Both the position numbers and the translations under genes were made by a program. 36,146 nucleotides of DNA, from positions 1 through 36,146 of the forward strand of contig NZ_NWSX01000059.1 in the NCBI RefSeq assembly GCF_002531825.1, in the 5' to 3' direction. Below the pieces are notes generated by a model. It made no database searches. It saw only the letters and a list, made by a program, of their open reading frames with translations, and had not been told where the DNA came from. Positions 1-7,772 of the stretch are shown piece by piece. Origin of the DNA: Rhizobium sp. J15 (lineage in GTDB: Bacteria; Pseudomonadota; Alphaproteobacteria; Rhizobiales; Rhizobiaceae). Each line of letters opens with the position of its first letter. Position 1 is the stretch's first letter.

Positions 1-619
1 ACTTCGAGACCAGGCTGGCGCCCATGACGAGCCCTTCGAGCGCGGTCTGCACCGCGTGGCGGTAACCCCAGACTTCCTTGCCGCCGGGAGCCGCCAACTG
101 CGACGTCAGGCGCTCCAGAAGGCCGCCAAGATCAGCCTGACTGACCTCTCCGGCACCGACCTTGTCGAGCAGCGGACCGAGAAGCGCCTTGACGTCGGCC
201 TTGAACTGATCGCGCACCTCGGAACTGTCTCCCCCGTAAAGCTGGTTGGCCATCGTCTGGATGGTCGGGTTGAACAGGTGGGTGATATTGTTGGGCACGG
301 TGCTGCCGAATTCGGAAGCGGCAACCTTCTTCAAGCCGTCCAGGTCGATCTTGAGATCGTTGCCCGGGTCGGTTTCGGGCGTGCTCACCTTTGCATCGAC
401 TAGGATCGCGGTGGCGCCGCTTTTGCTCTGGGTAAACCCGACGAAGCCCCGCGCAGCGGAGATGTCGAGTGCCTGCCCGTTACCGCTCGGCGCGATCTTT
501 CGTATTTCGCCGGCGTCGATGGTTTTTGTCGATGCAGAACGGCCAGTCACGTCTTTCTGGCCGAGGTCCACGACCAGGGTTTCGACCTCTTTCGATCCGC
601 TGCCAACACGTTCCAACAT
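1..619 (-). CDS. Unrecognised protein, C-terminus beyond the left edge
   Basis: An open frame runs leftward from an ATG at 619-617 to the window edge, giving at least 206 residues with no stop. An AGGAG Shine-Dalgarno sits about nine bases before the ATG, which supports this start. The protein begins MLERVGSGSKEVETLVVDLG and is acidic and soluble-looking, with no signal peptide or membrane helix in the visible part. The second half (residues about 110-190) looks helical. I recognise no domain. A secreted or effector-like protein is possible but nothing in the sequence proves it. It is divergent from the small gene at 943. Confidence 0.6.
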   Translation of the reverse strand, partial: MLERVGSGSKEVETLVVDLGQKDVTGRSASTKTIDAGEIRKIAPSGNGQALDISAARGFVGFTQSKSGATAILVDAKVSTPETDPGNDLKIDLDGLKKVAASEFGSTVPNNITHLFNPTIQTMANQLYGGDSSEVRDQFKADVKALLGPLLDKVGAGEVSQADLGGLLERLTSQLAAPGGKEVWGYRHAVQTALEGLVMGASLVSK

Positions 620-942
620 GATTTCGTCACTCCTGATCGACGGCCGCACCCTGAACGGAGGCCCGGAAAGCCTCGTTAGGTCAGAAGTTTTTCAGTGATA
701 TGACAAATGGGTGCTATCGGAGCGGCAAAATTGAACCATTGACCCCCACATAGCGCTTCCAAATTATACCGCAGTACAAATGCTGGTGACACCGCAGTCG
801 CCAAGGTGCGGCGCAATAGAGCACGGTCCCGTAGGGAATGCGCTCACGAGACAGATCGAAGTCGGTCCTCGGGCTCGGTTTTCAGACTGCATTGTCCGGC
901 AAATCGGTATAAGCCGTCCTCTCGAACAAATCAGGAGACAAC
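620..942. other. Divergent intergenic region
   Basis: This gap separates the leftward gene starting at 619 from the rightward small gene at 943. A weak sigma70-like pair faces right, TTGACC at 739-744 and AATTAT at 762-767 with 17 bases between, but it lies about 170 bases before the gene. No terminator, nod box or convincing type III secretion box was seen. Confidence 0.3.
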
Positions 943-1152
943 ATGGAAACCGTGGAAATCAGCAGCCGCAGCGACTTCGGCCTTTGGGCAATTGAGCGGG
1001 CGCGGGAAATCGTAACGTCCGAGGGAACTGCTTTTGCGATGGCCGCTCGCGATATGGACGACGAGGCGCTTGCAAACGCTGCAGCCGCGCTAGGCAAGGC
1101 CATCAGCGATGCGATGGTGGAAGTGTTTGACGGCCTGATAGATGAATCGTGA
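943..1152 (+). CDS. Small hypothetical protein (69 aa)
   Basis: ATG at 943 is preceded by CAGGAGA seven bases upstream, a good ribosome-binding site. The product has 69 residues, is acidic and Ala-rich, and looks all-helical, with a DFGLWAIERAREIV segment near residue 11. There is no signal peptide or membrane span. I do not recognise the family. It sits alone between a divergent gene and the AbiE-like remnant, in its own reading frame, with codon use typical of the GC-rich neighbours. The good ribosome-binding site is the main reason to believe it is real. Confidence 0.6.
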   Translation: METVEISSRSDFGLWAIERAREIVTSEGTAFAMAARDMDDEALANAAAALGKAISDAMVEVFDGLIDES

Positions 1153-1234
1153 TTGTGAAGAGACAGCGGGTCACTGACCGATAAAAATTGGTCAGCACCG
1201 TCCGGGCTCGCCGTCTTCCCCTCTCATTGCAAAC

Positions 1235-1270
1235 TGTCAGAAACTTGCATATATTTCTGACAACAGAAAT
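1235..1270 (+). promoter_or_regulatory. Putative AbiEi operator, overlapping inverted repeats
   Basis: TGTCAGAAA at 1235-1243 and TTTCTGACA at 1254-1262 form a perfect 9-bp inverted repeat with a 10-base spacer. The right arm also pairs with a third site: ATTTCTG at 1253-1259 and CAGAAAT at 1264-1270, spacer ACAA. The repeats overlap a plausible promoter (TTGCAA at 1228, TATATT at 1250) and end four bases before the antitoxin ATG at 1274. AbiEi antitoxins are known to repress their own promoter through inverted repeats; the assignment here is by position and symmetry. Confidence 0.6.
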
Positions 1271-1273
1271 GCC

Positions 1274-1868
1274 ATGCAAAAGCTGACATCGCAAATCATG
1301 GGACATGCTGAACGACTGCCGGAAGGGATCCGCGCTTTCGGCAAAGAGCTTTTTGCATCTCGGAAATCGAGCCGCCCTGGATCGGGCTCTGTCGCGCCTG
1401 GCCGAGCGTGGCGAGCTCGTCCGGGCGGGCCGTGGTATCTATATGCGGCCCGTCAAAAGTCGCTTTGGCAGTCGGCCGCCGACGGTCGAACAGGCCGTAG
1501 AGGCGGTGGCGCAGCAGCGCGGTGAGGTCATCGTCTCGAATGGCGCCGCCGCGGCAAATGCCCTGGGCCTGACCTCCCAGGTCCCGGTCCGCTCCGTCTA
1601 CCCGACATCCGGCCGTAGCCGGACGATGCCCCTTGGACAGCAGACGGTCGAGCTCAAGCACGTGCCGCGCTGGCAATTGGCCTTGGCAGATCGACCTGCT
1701 GGCGTGGCGGTCCGCGCACTTGCATGGCTTGGGCCGGAGAGGGTCGATGAAGCACTGTCGCGGATCAAGCGAAAGCTGCCGCCAGACGCGTTCGGCGAGC
1801 TGGTGGCGGCGGCTCCGCAGTTTCCGACCTGGCTTGCAAGAAGCGTAGGAAAGGCTGCGCATCGCTGA
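1274..1868 (+). pseudogene. AbiEi-type antitoxin, frameshifted
   Basis: The product matches the type IV toxin-antitoxin AbiEi antitoxin family (DUF6088-like): an N-terminal winged-helix part with LSAKSFLHLGNRAALDRALS, then RAGRGIYMRPV, VSNGAAAANALGL and PRWQLALADRP. The N-terminus starts at ATG 1274 (MQKLTSQIMGHAERLPEG) in one frame and continues from LSAKS in another. One extra base near 1326-1331 (gggatcc) explains the break. A shorter product could start at ATG 1305 in the second frame and would lose about ten residues of the DNA-binding part. The gene overlaps the toxin frame that follows, the usual AbiE layout. Known role: transcriptional autorepressor that neutralises the partner nucleotidyltransferase toxin. 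Family assignment is confident; whether any functional product is made is doubtful. Confidence 0.75.
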
Positions 1869-2878
1869 TCTGTTTCTGACCTTGTCAAAGGATAACCGAC
1901 GCGAAGCCTTGGCGGTGGCGGCCGACCGCACCGGACGGCCCATTCATCTCCTCGAAAAGGATGTCTGGGTCGTCTGGACGCTGCAGACGCTCTTTTCGTC
2001 CAAGCTCGGTGAGCATCTCGTCTTCAAGGGCGGCACTTCGCTTTCGAAAGCCTACGGTGTCATCAAAAGGTTCTCCGAGGATGTCGACCTGACCTACGAT
2101 ATCCGCGCCCTGGCGCCGGACTTGGTTGGCGGCAATGACGAAGCACTGCCGAAACCCGCAGCGAGGAGAAACACTGGACCAGCGAGGTGCGAAAGCGGCT
2201 TCCGGTCTGGGTGGCGGGCTCGGTGGAGCCGGTTATGGCGCGTTGCGCGTTCAATCTCTTCCGGCGGCAATCCGCCTCGAGGACGATACGCTCTACCTCG
2301 ACTATGAAGCGGTGAGCAGCGGATCCGGCTATGTCGCCCCGAGCGTCATGCTCGAATTCGGAGCGCGGTCGACCGGCGAGCCGGCCAGTATCCGCGATAT
2401 CGACTGTGACGCGTCGGGCCAGGTTGATGGTGTCGAATTTCCGAAAGCGACTCCCCGCGTCATGCACGCGGAGCGGACGTTCTGGGAGAAAGCGACCGCC
2501 ATCCATGTCTTCTGCCTGCAGGAGCGCCTTCGCGGCGATCGTTTTGCCCGCCACTGGCATGATGTCGTCCGGCTGGACGATGCTGGTTTCGCCGACAAAG
2601 CATCCGCGGATCGGCAACTCGCCAATGCCGTGGCGAAACACAAATCCATGTTTTTTGCGGAAAAGGCGGCCAACCGCTCGCCCATCGACTACGCCGCAGC
2701 CGTCAACGGCAATCTGGTTCTGACGCCATCCGGAGAAGGTGTGCGTGCGCTCGGCGAGGATTACGCGCGCATGGTCGACGACGGCCTGCTGCTCGGCGAT
2801 TCCGAGCCGTTCGAGCACCTGATCGAGCGATGCACGCAAATTCAGGCGCATGCCAACAAAAGCGACGCGTCAAAATAA
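1855..2878 (+). pseudogene. AbiEii-type nucleotidyltransferase toxin, two frameshifts
   Basis: The frame opening at about 1855 reads IADLFLTLSKDNRREAL, then LLEKDVWVVWTLQTLF and the nucleotidyltransferase signature VFKGGTSLSKAYG...RFSEDVDLTYD, typical of AbiEii/AbiGii toxins. The visible start is CTG 1855 or TTG 1882; no ATG is available. At 2152-2154 a missing A in a run shifts the frame into SEEKHWTSEVRKRLPVWVAG. A second shift near 2250 leads to the C-terminal part (PSVMLEFGARSTGEP, MHAERTFWEKATAIHVFC, DRFARHWHDV), which runs to the stop at 2876-2878. All parts of the family protein are present in order, so only small indels broke it. The antitoxin upstream is also frameshifted, so the module looks dead as written. 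Confidence 0.8.
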
Positions 2879-3132
2879 GCAATTGCCGGCCCACAGCCGC
2901 ACCTGCCCATTACTGTGAGTGCCCTGTCACCGACGCGGTTTGGCTTCGCGCCAATTATTAGGCGTTTGCTCGTGGCAGGCACCCTTGATGTGATGAGAGT
3001 GAAGCTCGGACCCGGTTATTCCGGCTCCGGCCTCGGCGAGGATGTGGCCAAATACCGCACGGGTGCGGGTTCGTTTGAGGAAAGTTGCGCCACGTAAAAT
3101 GAAGATCCGGTGTGTTTGTAGTGAAGGCATTC

Positions 3133-3608
3133 TAATTCCCAATTTCAATCTCGCCGGAAGCCCGAGCAAGCTCAAAATCGCTGACGCGAGAATCGACGCG
3201 GATGTTCCACTTGCCGCAACGGTACGTTCTCGCGCCAAGTGCCGTCCTCCCACTGGCGCGCCGCACGCTTGATTGGCTCTATTCCCGCAGGGGGGTCGAC
3301 AAGACGAAGGTCACTTCCTTGGCGTCCAGCGGATCGACGTCGCCTTTCATCAGGAAGGCCGCAATCTCGACAGGGCCAGCCCGGGCGTGACGATGATTTT
3401 TGCCATCGCCTTGTCTGAATGAAGATGTGTCGAAGCCGGCTGTGCTGCCGCAGCGATAGGCGCGCGGTGGCGGCGTGAATCGCCAAGTTGCCGCAACGGC
3501 CAGCACGAGGAACTCGACCGACGTCTCGGCGGCGAGATAGCGGAAGGTGCATTCCGGTAAACCACGGCGATCGAAACTTAAATCCGTCGCAATCTTCTCG
3601 ACACTCAC
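3133..3608 (-). pseudogene. Copper-resistance CopD-type fragment, multiply frameshifted
   Basis: Reading leftward from about 3608, pieces of the C-terminal part of a CopD/YcnJ-like copper-resistance membrane protein appear in order but in changing frames. They are a last membrane helix followed by TWRFTPPPRA, then HSDKAMAKIIVTPG, GPVEIAAFLMKGDVDPLDAK plus EVTFVLSTP, GIEPIKRAARQWEDGTW, and finally GKWNIRVDSRVSDFE to a TAG near 3133. At least four frameshifts separate them. The N-terminal membrane domain is missing. The family moves or binds copper at the inner membrane/periplasm. The fragment is too broken to function, but it shows that a copper-handling locus once stood here; an intact multicopper oxidase lies 14 kb away. 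Confidence 0.7.
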
Positions 3609-4391
3609 GTAGCATGAGCCTCGCGAACAAACGCCGCCACGCCACTATGGCAATTTCACTTCTCCTCCTCGGGATGAAATGGGACCATTCCTGAGGCGCT
3701 CTATTCCATCTCGAATACGGAGGATCCGGCATGCCTACGGTGTTGTTCAGACACGACCTCGCTTAACGATGTACTGAAGATTGCAGTCTACACGAAGCAC
3801 GTTGCAGGCAGTGCTATGAAGTGTTCGCGGAAGATGGTTCGAGGTCTCGTCGGACGCTCTGTCGCGGCGAGCGCGGGACGTGTCTGATGCCCTCGATTTC
3901 AGTGAAGAACCATATTTCACGTGTTGCCCACCTGCCGACAACTTCCGCCATCGCAAAAATGTACGTCCGCCTACCGAAGCTGAACGCTAACGATCCCCAA
4001 ATGAGCTCAAAGATCACCTGTCGGCGGCAGCGGCGGAATTGGACTGATGAGGTGAGGGCACAGATTCTTGCCCACAACGTTCTTCAACTCGGCCCAATCC
4101 GGCGATATGTTCCCTCATCCTGGTTTCAGGCATGCCTTCAAGGCCCTGTCGGCTCGACACCTGGATTTTACAGGCGCCTGGCTGCTGGCCGACTGCCGCG
4201 CCCATTCCGTGATGATAAAAGTATTGTGCCGTGTTGGGTTCTTCACAAATATGTCCAGCACCCGACGTAGTTCTCTGCTCGGAAGCGGTTGAGGTCTGCG
4301 CCTTGACGCCGAAGATGGCCCTCTACAAGTTGGGTGACAATGTCCCGAGAGTTCTGCTCGCATTGGTTAGACGGGCAGGCTGGCTCTTTTA
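3609..4391. other. Gene-poor stretch left of the IS21 element
   Basis: No convincing gene. All open frames are short and lack ribosome-binding sites. A short run RRNWTDEVRAQILA near 4030-4071 on the plus strand resembles the start of IS66 TnpA proteins, and MALYKLGDNVPRV from ATG 4315 resembles the start of gamma-carbonic-anhydrase-like proteins and would be cut by the IS21 element. Both matches are short and uncertain. Confidence 0.3.
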
Positions 4392-4570
4392 TGCGTAGCG
4401 GCGATCTCGATGAGATTCAGCGTCAATCAGGATGAGACTCGCGCCGGGGTGTGACGGAGTGAGGGCGTAGCCCGATCGTAGTCATACCCCGGCGTGGCGC
4501 AGATTTTCGGCGTCTCATGATCGCGGTCGGTCCGGTACATTTGCGGTTTTCTGGATTGGAGAACCAGTTT

Positions 4571-6076
4571 GTGCCGGGTCGCCATTTAACCGATCATCAG
4601 ATGAGACTCTTCATGAAGTACCGACAAACGCATTCCGTAGAGGTCGCCGCGTCAAAAGCGTCGATCAGCCGAGCCACGGCATACCGCCTCGACAAGGAGG
4701 TACAACTGCCTTCTCAGAGCAAAGCGCCGCGCGGACGCCGCCGCCCTGATCCCTTAGAGCTGATATTCGAGACCGAAGTCGTCCCGCTCCTGAAGGCCGC
4801 ACCCGGTATCCGTGCCGTCGCTGTCTACAACGAGATGCTGCGCCGACATCCAGAACTCTCTGAAGGTATCCGCCGCACGCTTGAACGACGCATTCGGTCG
4901 TGGCGTGCTGTCCATGGCGAAGCGCAGGGGGTCATCTTCCGCCAAACGCACGAGCCAGGCCGGTTGGGCCTTTCGGATTTTACCGACGCCGGCGGTCTTG
5001 GTGTGACCATCGCCGGCCAGCCGCTTGATCACCTGTTCTATCACTTCCGGCTTGTCTGGTCGGGCTTCGAACATGCCCATGTCATTCTCGGCGGCGAAAG
5101 CTTTGTCGCGCTGGCTGAAGGGCTTCAAAATGCCCTGTGGTCCGTGGGAGGTACGCCGCTTTATCATCGAAGCGACAGCCTGTCGGCGGCATTCCGCAAC
5201 CTCGACGCCGATGCCAAGGTCGATCTCACCCACCGATACGATCAGCTTTGCTCCCATTATCGAATGACGCCGACGCGCAACAACAAAGGCGTCGCGCATG
5301 AGAACGGCTCTATCGAAAGCTCCCATGGCCATCTCAAGAACTCTGTTCATGACGCCCTGCTGATGCGGGGGGCCAAGGAATTCGACGACCTCAGTTCTTA
5401 CCGCGCCTTTGTCGATGACATCGTCAGCCGTCGCAACGCTGCCCATGGCAAGCGCATTGATGCTGAGCGATCCCATCTGCAGGCGCTGCCCGAGCGCCGG
5501 ACCACGGACTTCGAAGAGATTGTCGTTACGGTGTCCCGGACGGGCGGCTTCACCTTGCGCAAGGTCTTCTACACCGTGCCATCCCGCCTGATCGGCCACA
5601 GGTTAAGAGTTCGCCTGTTCGACGATCGGCTGGATGTCTTTGTCGGCGGTACGCATCTGATGACGTTGCGCCGAGGACGCGGCCATCCCGACGGCCGACA
5701 CGACCAGGTCGTCAACTACCACCACGTCATCCATTCCCTGCGCAAAAAGCCGATGGCGCTCCGCGGCCTCGTTTATCGCGACAAGCTCTTCCCGCGTCAG
5801 GAATATCGCAAGGCCTTCGAAGCCCTCATCGAGCATCTTCCCGACAAGCAGGCTTGCAAGATCACCGTCGAACTCCTGGCGCTCGCGCATGACCGTGGTT
5901 GCGAACGCGAACTTGCCGAAGAATTGGCCAGGATACTCGATGCTGGTGACTTACCCAATCTGGCTACCATGCGAGCGCTCTTCGGTCCGGATCCAGCCAA
6001 GCTGCCGACCGTTCGTGTGCAACTCGCATCGCTCAACGGTTATGAGGCCCTGATCGGGACGGGAGAAGCGGCATGA
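4571..6076 (+). CDS. istA: IS21-family transposase IstA
   Basis: This is the DDE transposase of the IS21-family element. A GTG at 4571 gives a 501-residue protein starting VPGRHLTDHQMRLFMKYR, the normal beginning of this family; an in-frame ATG at 4517 would add 18 unlike residues. An N-terminal helix-turn-helix (ASISRATAYRLDKE) binds the ends. The rve/DDE core has likely catalytic acids in LSDFTD (about residue 136), HRSDS (about 202) and ENGSIES (about 249). The C-terminal beta-barrel and tail follow (FYTVPSRLIGHRLRVRLF). It overlaps istB by ATGA, which implies coupled translation. No frameshift is visible. IstA cuts and joins the ends, with IstB as its ATP-dependent partner. Confidence 0.92.
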   Translation: MPGRHLTDHQMRLFMKYRQTHSVEVAASKASISRATAYRLDKEVQLPSQSKAPRGRRRPDPLELIFETEVVPLLKAAPGIRAVAVYNEMLRRHPELSEGIRRTLERRIRSWRAVHGEAQGVIFRQTHEPGRLGLSDFTDAGGLGVTIAGQPLDHLFYHFRLVWSGFEHAHVILGGESFVALAEGLQNALWSVGGTPLYHRSDSLSAAFRNLDADAKVDLTHRYDQLCSHYRMTPTRNNKGVAHENGSIESSHGHLKNSVHDALLMRGAKEFDDLSSYRAFVDDIVSRRNAAHGKRIDAERSHLQALPERRTTDFEEIVVTVSRTGGFTLRKVFYTVPSRLIGHRLRVRLFDDRLDVFVGGTHLMTLRRGRGHPDGRHDQVVNYHHVIHSLRKKPMALRGLVYRDKLFPRQEYRKAFEALIEHLPDKQACKITVELLALAHDRGCERELAEELARILDAGDLPNLATMRALFGPDPAKLPTVRVQLASLNGYEALIGTGEAA

Positions 6077-6965
6077 AGAACGCCCACGTTATCGATGAAG
6101 CACGCCTCGGCATCATGCTCAACGAGCTCCGGCTGCCGACGATCAAAATGCTGTGGCCACGATTTGCCGAAGAGGCGGACCGGGAAGGATGGCCGGCAGC
6201 TCGCTTCCTGTCGGCTATTGCCGAGCACGAGCTGGCAGAGCGTGCCAATCGCAGGATTGAACGGCATCTCGCCGAAGCGCACCTGCCGCCCGGAAAGACC
6301 TTAGACAGCTTCGCCTTTGACGCTGTACCCATGATCTCGAAGGCGCAGGTCATGGCAATCACCGCCGGCGACAGCTGGCTTGCCAAGGGAGCTAACATCC
6401 TCATGTTCGGTCCGCCCGGCGGAGGAAAGAGCCATCTTGCTGCTGCCATCGGCCTTGCGCTGATCGAGAACGGATGGCGGGTCCTGTTCACCCGGACCAC
6501 CGATCTTGTGCAGAAGCTTCAGGTCGCCCGAAGGGAACTGCAGCTTGAGTCTGCCATCGACAAACTCAACAAGTACGACTTGCTCATCCTCGATGACCTC
6601 GCCTACGTCACCAAGGACCAGGCGGAAACAAGCGTGCTATCGAGCTGATCTCGGCACGATACGAGCACCGGTCGATCCTGATCACCGCCAACCAGCCGTT
6701 CGGAGAGTGGAACCGGGTCTTTCCCGACCCTGCCATGACACTCGCAGCAGTCGACCGGCTCGTGCACCATGCCACGATCTTCGAGATGAACGTCGAAAGC
6801 TATCGCCGCAGAACTGCGCTTGAGGAAAAACGCCAGCGCGGCCGACCGGCCTCGTTTGCGACAATCAGGACATCAACGCTGTCTGTCGCGGAGCGGCAAT
6901 CAGAAAACGACGAAGAACTTGTCAGCGGCAATCAGCATGATAATTTGATCCCGACCGCGACCTAA
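6073..6965 (+). pseudogene. istB: IS21-family ATPase IstB, frameshifted
   Basis: IstB is the AAA+ helper that selects the target and stimulates IstA. The start at 6073 overlaps the istA stop. Walker A is FGPPGGGKSHLAAAIG and Walker B is YDLLILDDLAYV. After VTKDQAETSV the frame reaches a stop at 6648. One missing base near 6636-6645 explains this, because the other frame continues with ELISARYERRS, LITANQPFGEW, DRLVHHATIFEMN and SYRRRTALEE to a stop at 6965. The truncated product keeps both Walker motifs but loses sensor-1 and the C-terminal lid, so activity is unlikely. Confidence 0.88.
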
Positions 6966-7013
6966 GAATCTCATCCAGATTGTCGCAAGCGTCTCATCCT
7001 GATTGCCGCGCTA

Positions 7014-7390
7014 TATTTTTAGCTATTTTGCATCGATGGGCAGGCTCAAGGTTCTCTTGGAAGTCAGCATTTAGCTGCCTCACCATGGCGTTGAATAGGC
7101 TGAGTCGACCAAAGTGCTGCGCCCATTACAGAAGATTGCGATGAGGCATCAGCGTCCTTCAGCAATCTTGCCAAAGAATGCAGGCTTGCGAGATCGACGT
7201 GCGGGACCGCCAGGCTGCGCCAACAACCACTCATTGATCGGTCGAACATCCACGATGGGACCTCAAGAAGTCGACCAGAAGAAGAACCAGAAAGGCTGCA
7301 GCGGAAATATGCTTCCCTTTGGACACCGCCTCATGCACGTGAACGGGTTGCCCGGACCAGGGATGCGATACAAAAGCTCGCGAACCTCGG
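7014..7390. other. Gene-poor stretch right of the IS21 element
   Basis: No recognisable gene. A plus-strand reading around 7290-7395 (LQRKYASLWTPPHARERVAR, then DAIQKLANLGP) leads toward the transposase tail that follows and may be a degraded upstream part of it, but I cannot place it in a family. Confidence 0.25.
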
Positions 7391-7489
7391 TCCCGTGGGT
7401 GTTCTGTCGTCGTGTTGTACAACCATTTCCGGCCGCACTCATCGCTCGGATACCAGACCCCGGCCGAGGCTCTAATCGCCGCCGGATGA
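7391..7489 (+). pseudogene. C-terminal tail of an integrase-core (rve) transposase
   Basis: The plus-strand reading VVVLYNHFRPHSSLGYQTPA, followed by EALIAAG and a TGA at 7487-7489, matches the conserved tail of IS3-type and other rve-domain transposases (Y-N-x-x-R-P-H-S-x-L-G-Y-x-T-P). The DDE core and everything upstream is missing or unrecognisable. It is a remnant of an insertion sequence. The exact family (IS3 or a relative) cannot be decided from about 30 residues. Confidence 0.6.
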
Positions 7490-7522
7490 AAATTCAGTGG
7501 CAGGTCACTTCTTCCATCCCTT

Positions 7523-7548
7523 GGTGTCCACCTATTTTGGTGGACACC
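7523..7548. repeat. Perfect 10-bp inverted repeat with 6-base loop
   Basis: GGTGTCCACC at 7523-7532 and GGTGGACACC at 7539-7548 pair perfectly around TATTTT. No T-run follows on either strand, so a simple terminator is unlikely. It lies 34 bases after the transposase tail and may be an insertion-sequence end, two abutted ends, or a protein-binding site. Confidence 0.6.
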
Positions 7549-7772
7549 TCATGCCAAAGCTCACTCAATTGCAGAAGGTGCGGGGAAAATCGCGCTTACG
7601 ATCGTTCAGAAAACATTGCCTGTTTTTGGAGGCGCAGGCGGTGTTTCGCCATGCCATTAACCAAGTACCGGTTTTGAGGCATTCTCTCACTCAACTCACC
7701 CAGCTTCACCGCCAAAACCGCATACGTTGGAACTCAACCACTGCCCAATGTGGTCATTGATTTGCGGCCCAT

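Larger units (their letters stand above)
4392..7013 (+). mobile_element. IS21-family insertion sequence
   Basis: The element holds istA and istB in the usual order and is bounded by the repeated terminal motifs typical of IS21. CAATCAGGATGAGAC at 4424-4438 recurs inverted at 6991-7005, and GATGAGATTC at 4410-4419 recurs inverted at 6965-6974. The outer tips, TAGCGGCGATCTCGATGAG on the left and TAGCGCGGCAATCAGGATGAG read inward from the right, match imperfectly. Exact tips and the target duplication are uncertain by a few bases. istA is intact but istB is frameshifted, so the copy is probably not autonomous. Confidence 0.85.

Noticed and set aside
620..720. Possible type III secretion (tts) box upstream of the leftward gene at 619.
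   Set aside because: Only scattered positions fit the consensus as I remember it.
4030..4071. RRNWTDEVRAQILA resembling the start of IS66 TnpA.
   Set aside because: Only 14 residues match and no following IS66 genes or ends are seen here.
4315..4390. MALYKLGDNVPRV, resembling the N-terminus of gamma-carbonic-anhydrase-like proteins, cut by the IS21 element.
   Set aside because: The match is too short, no ribosome site is visible, and the matching remainder is not found on the far side of the element.
7114..7677. A 187-codon plus-strand open frame.
   Set aside because: Its product looks random, and the transposase tail at 7409-7489 is read in a different frame through the same DNA.
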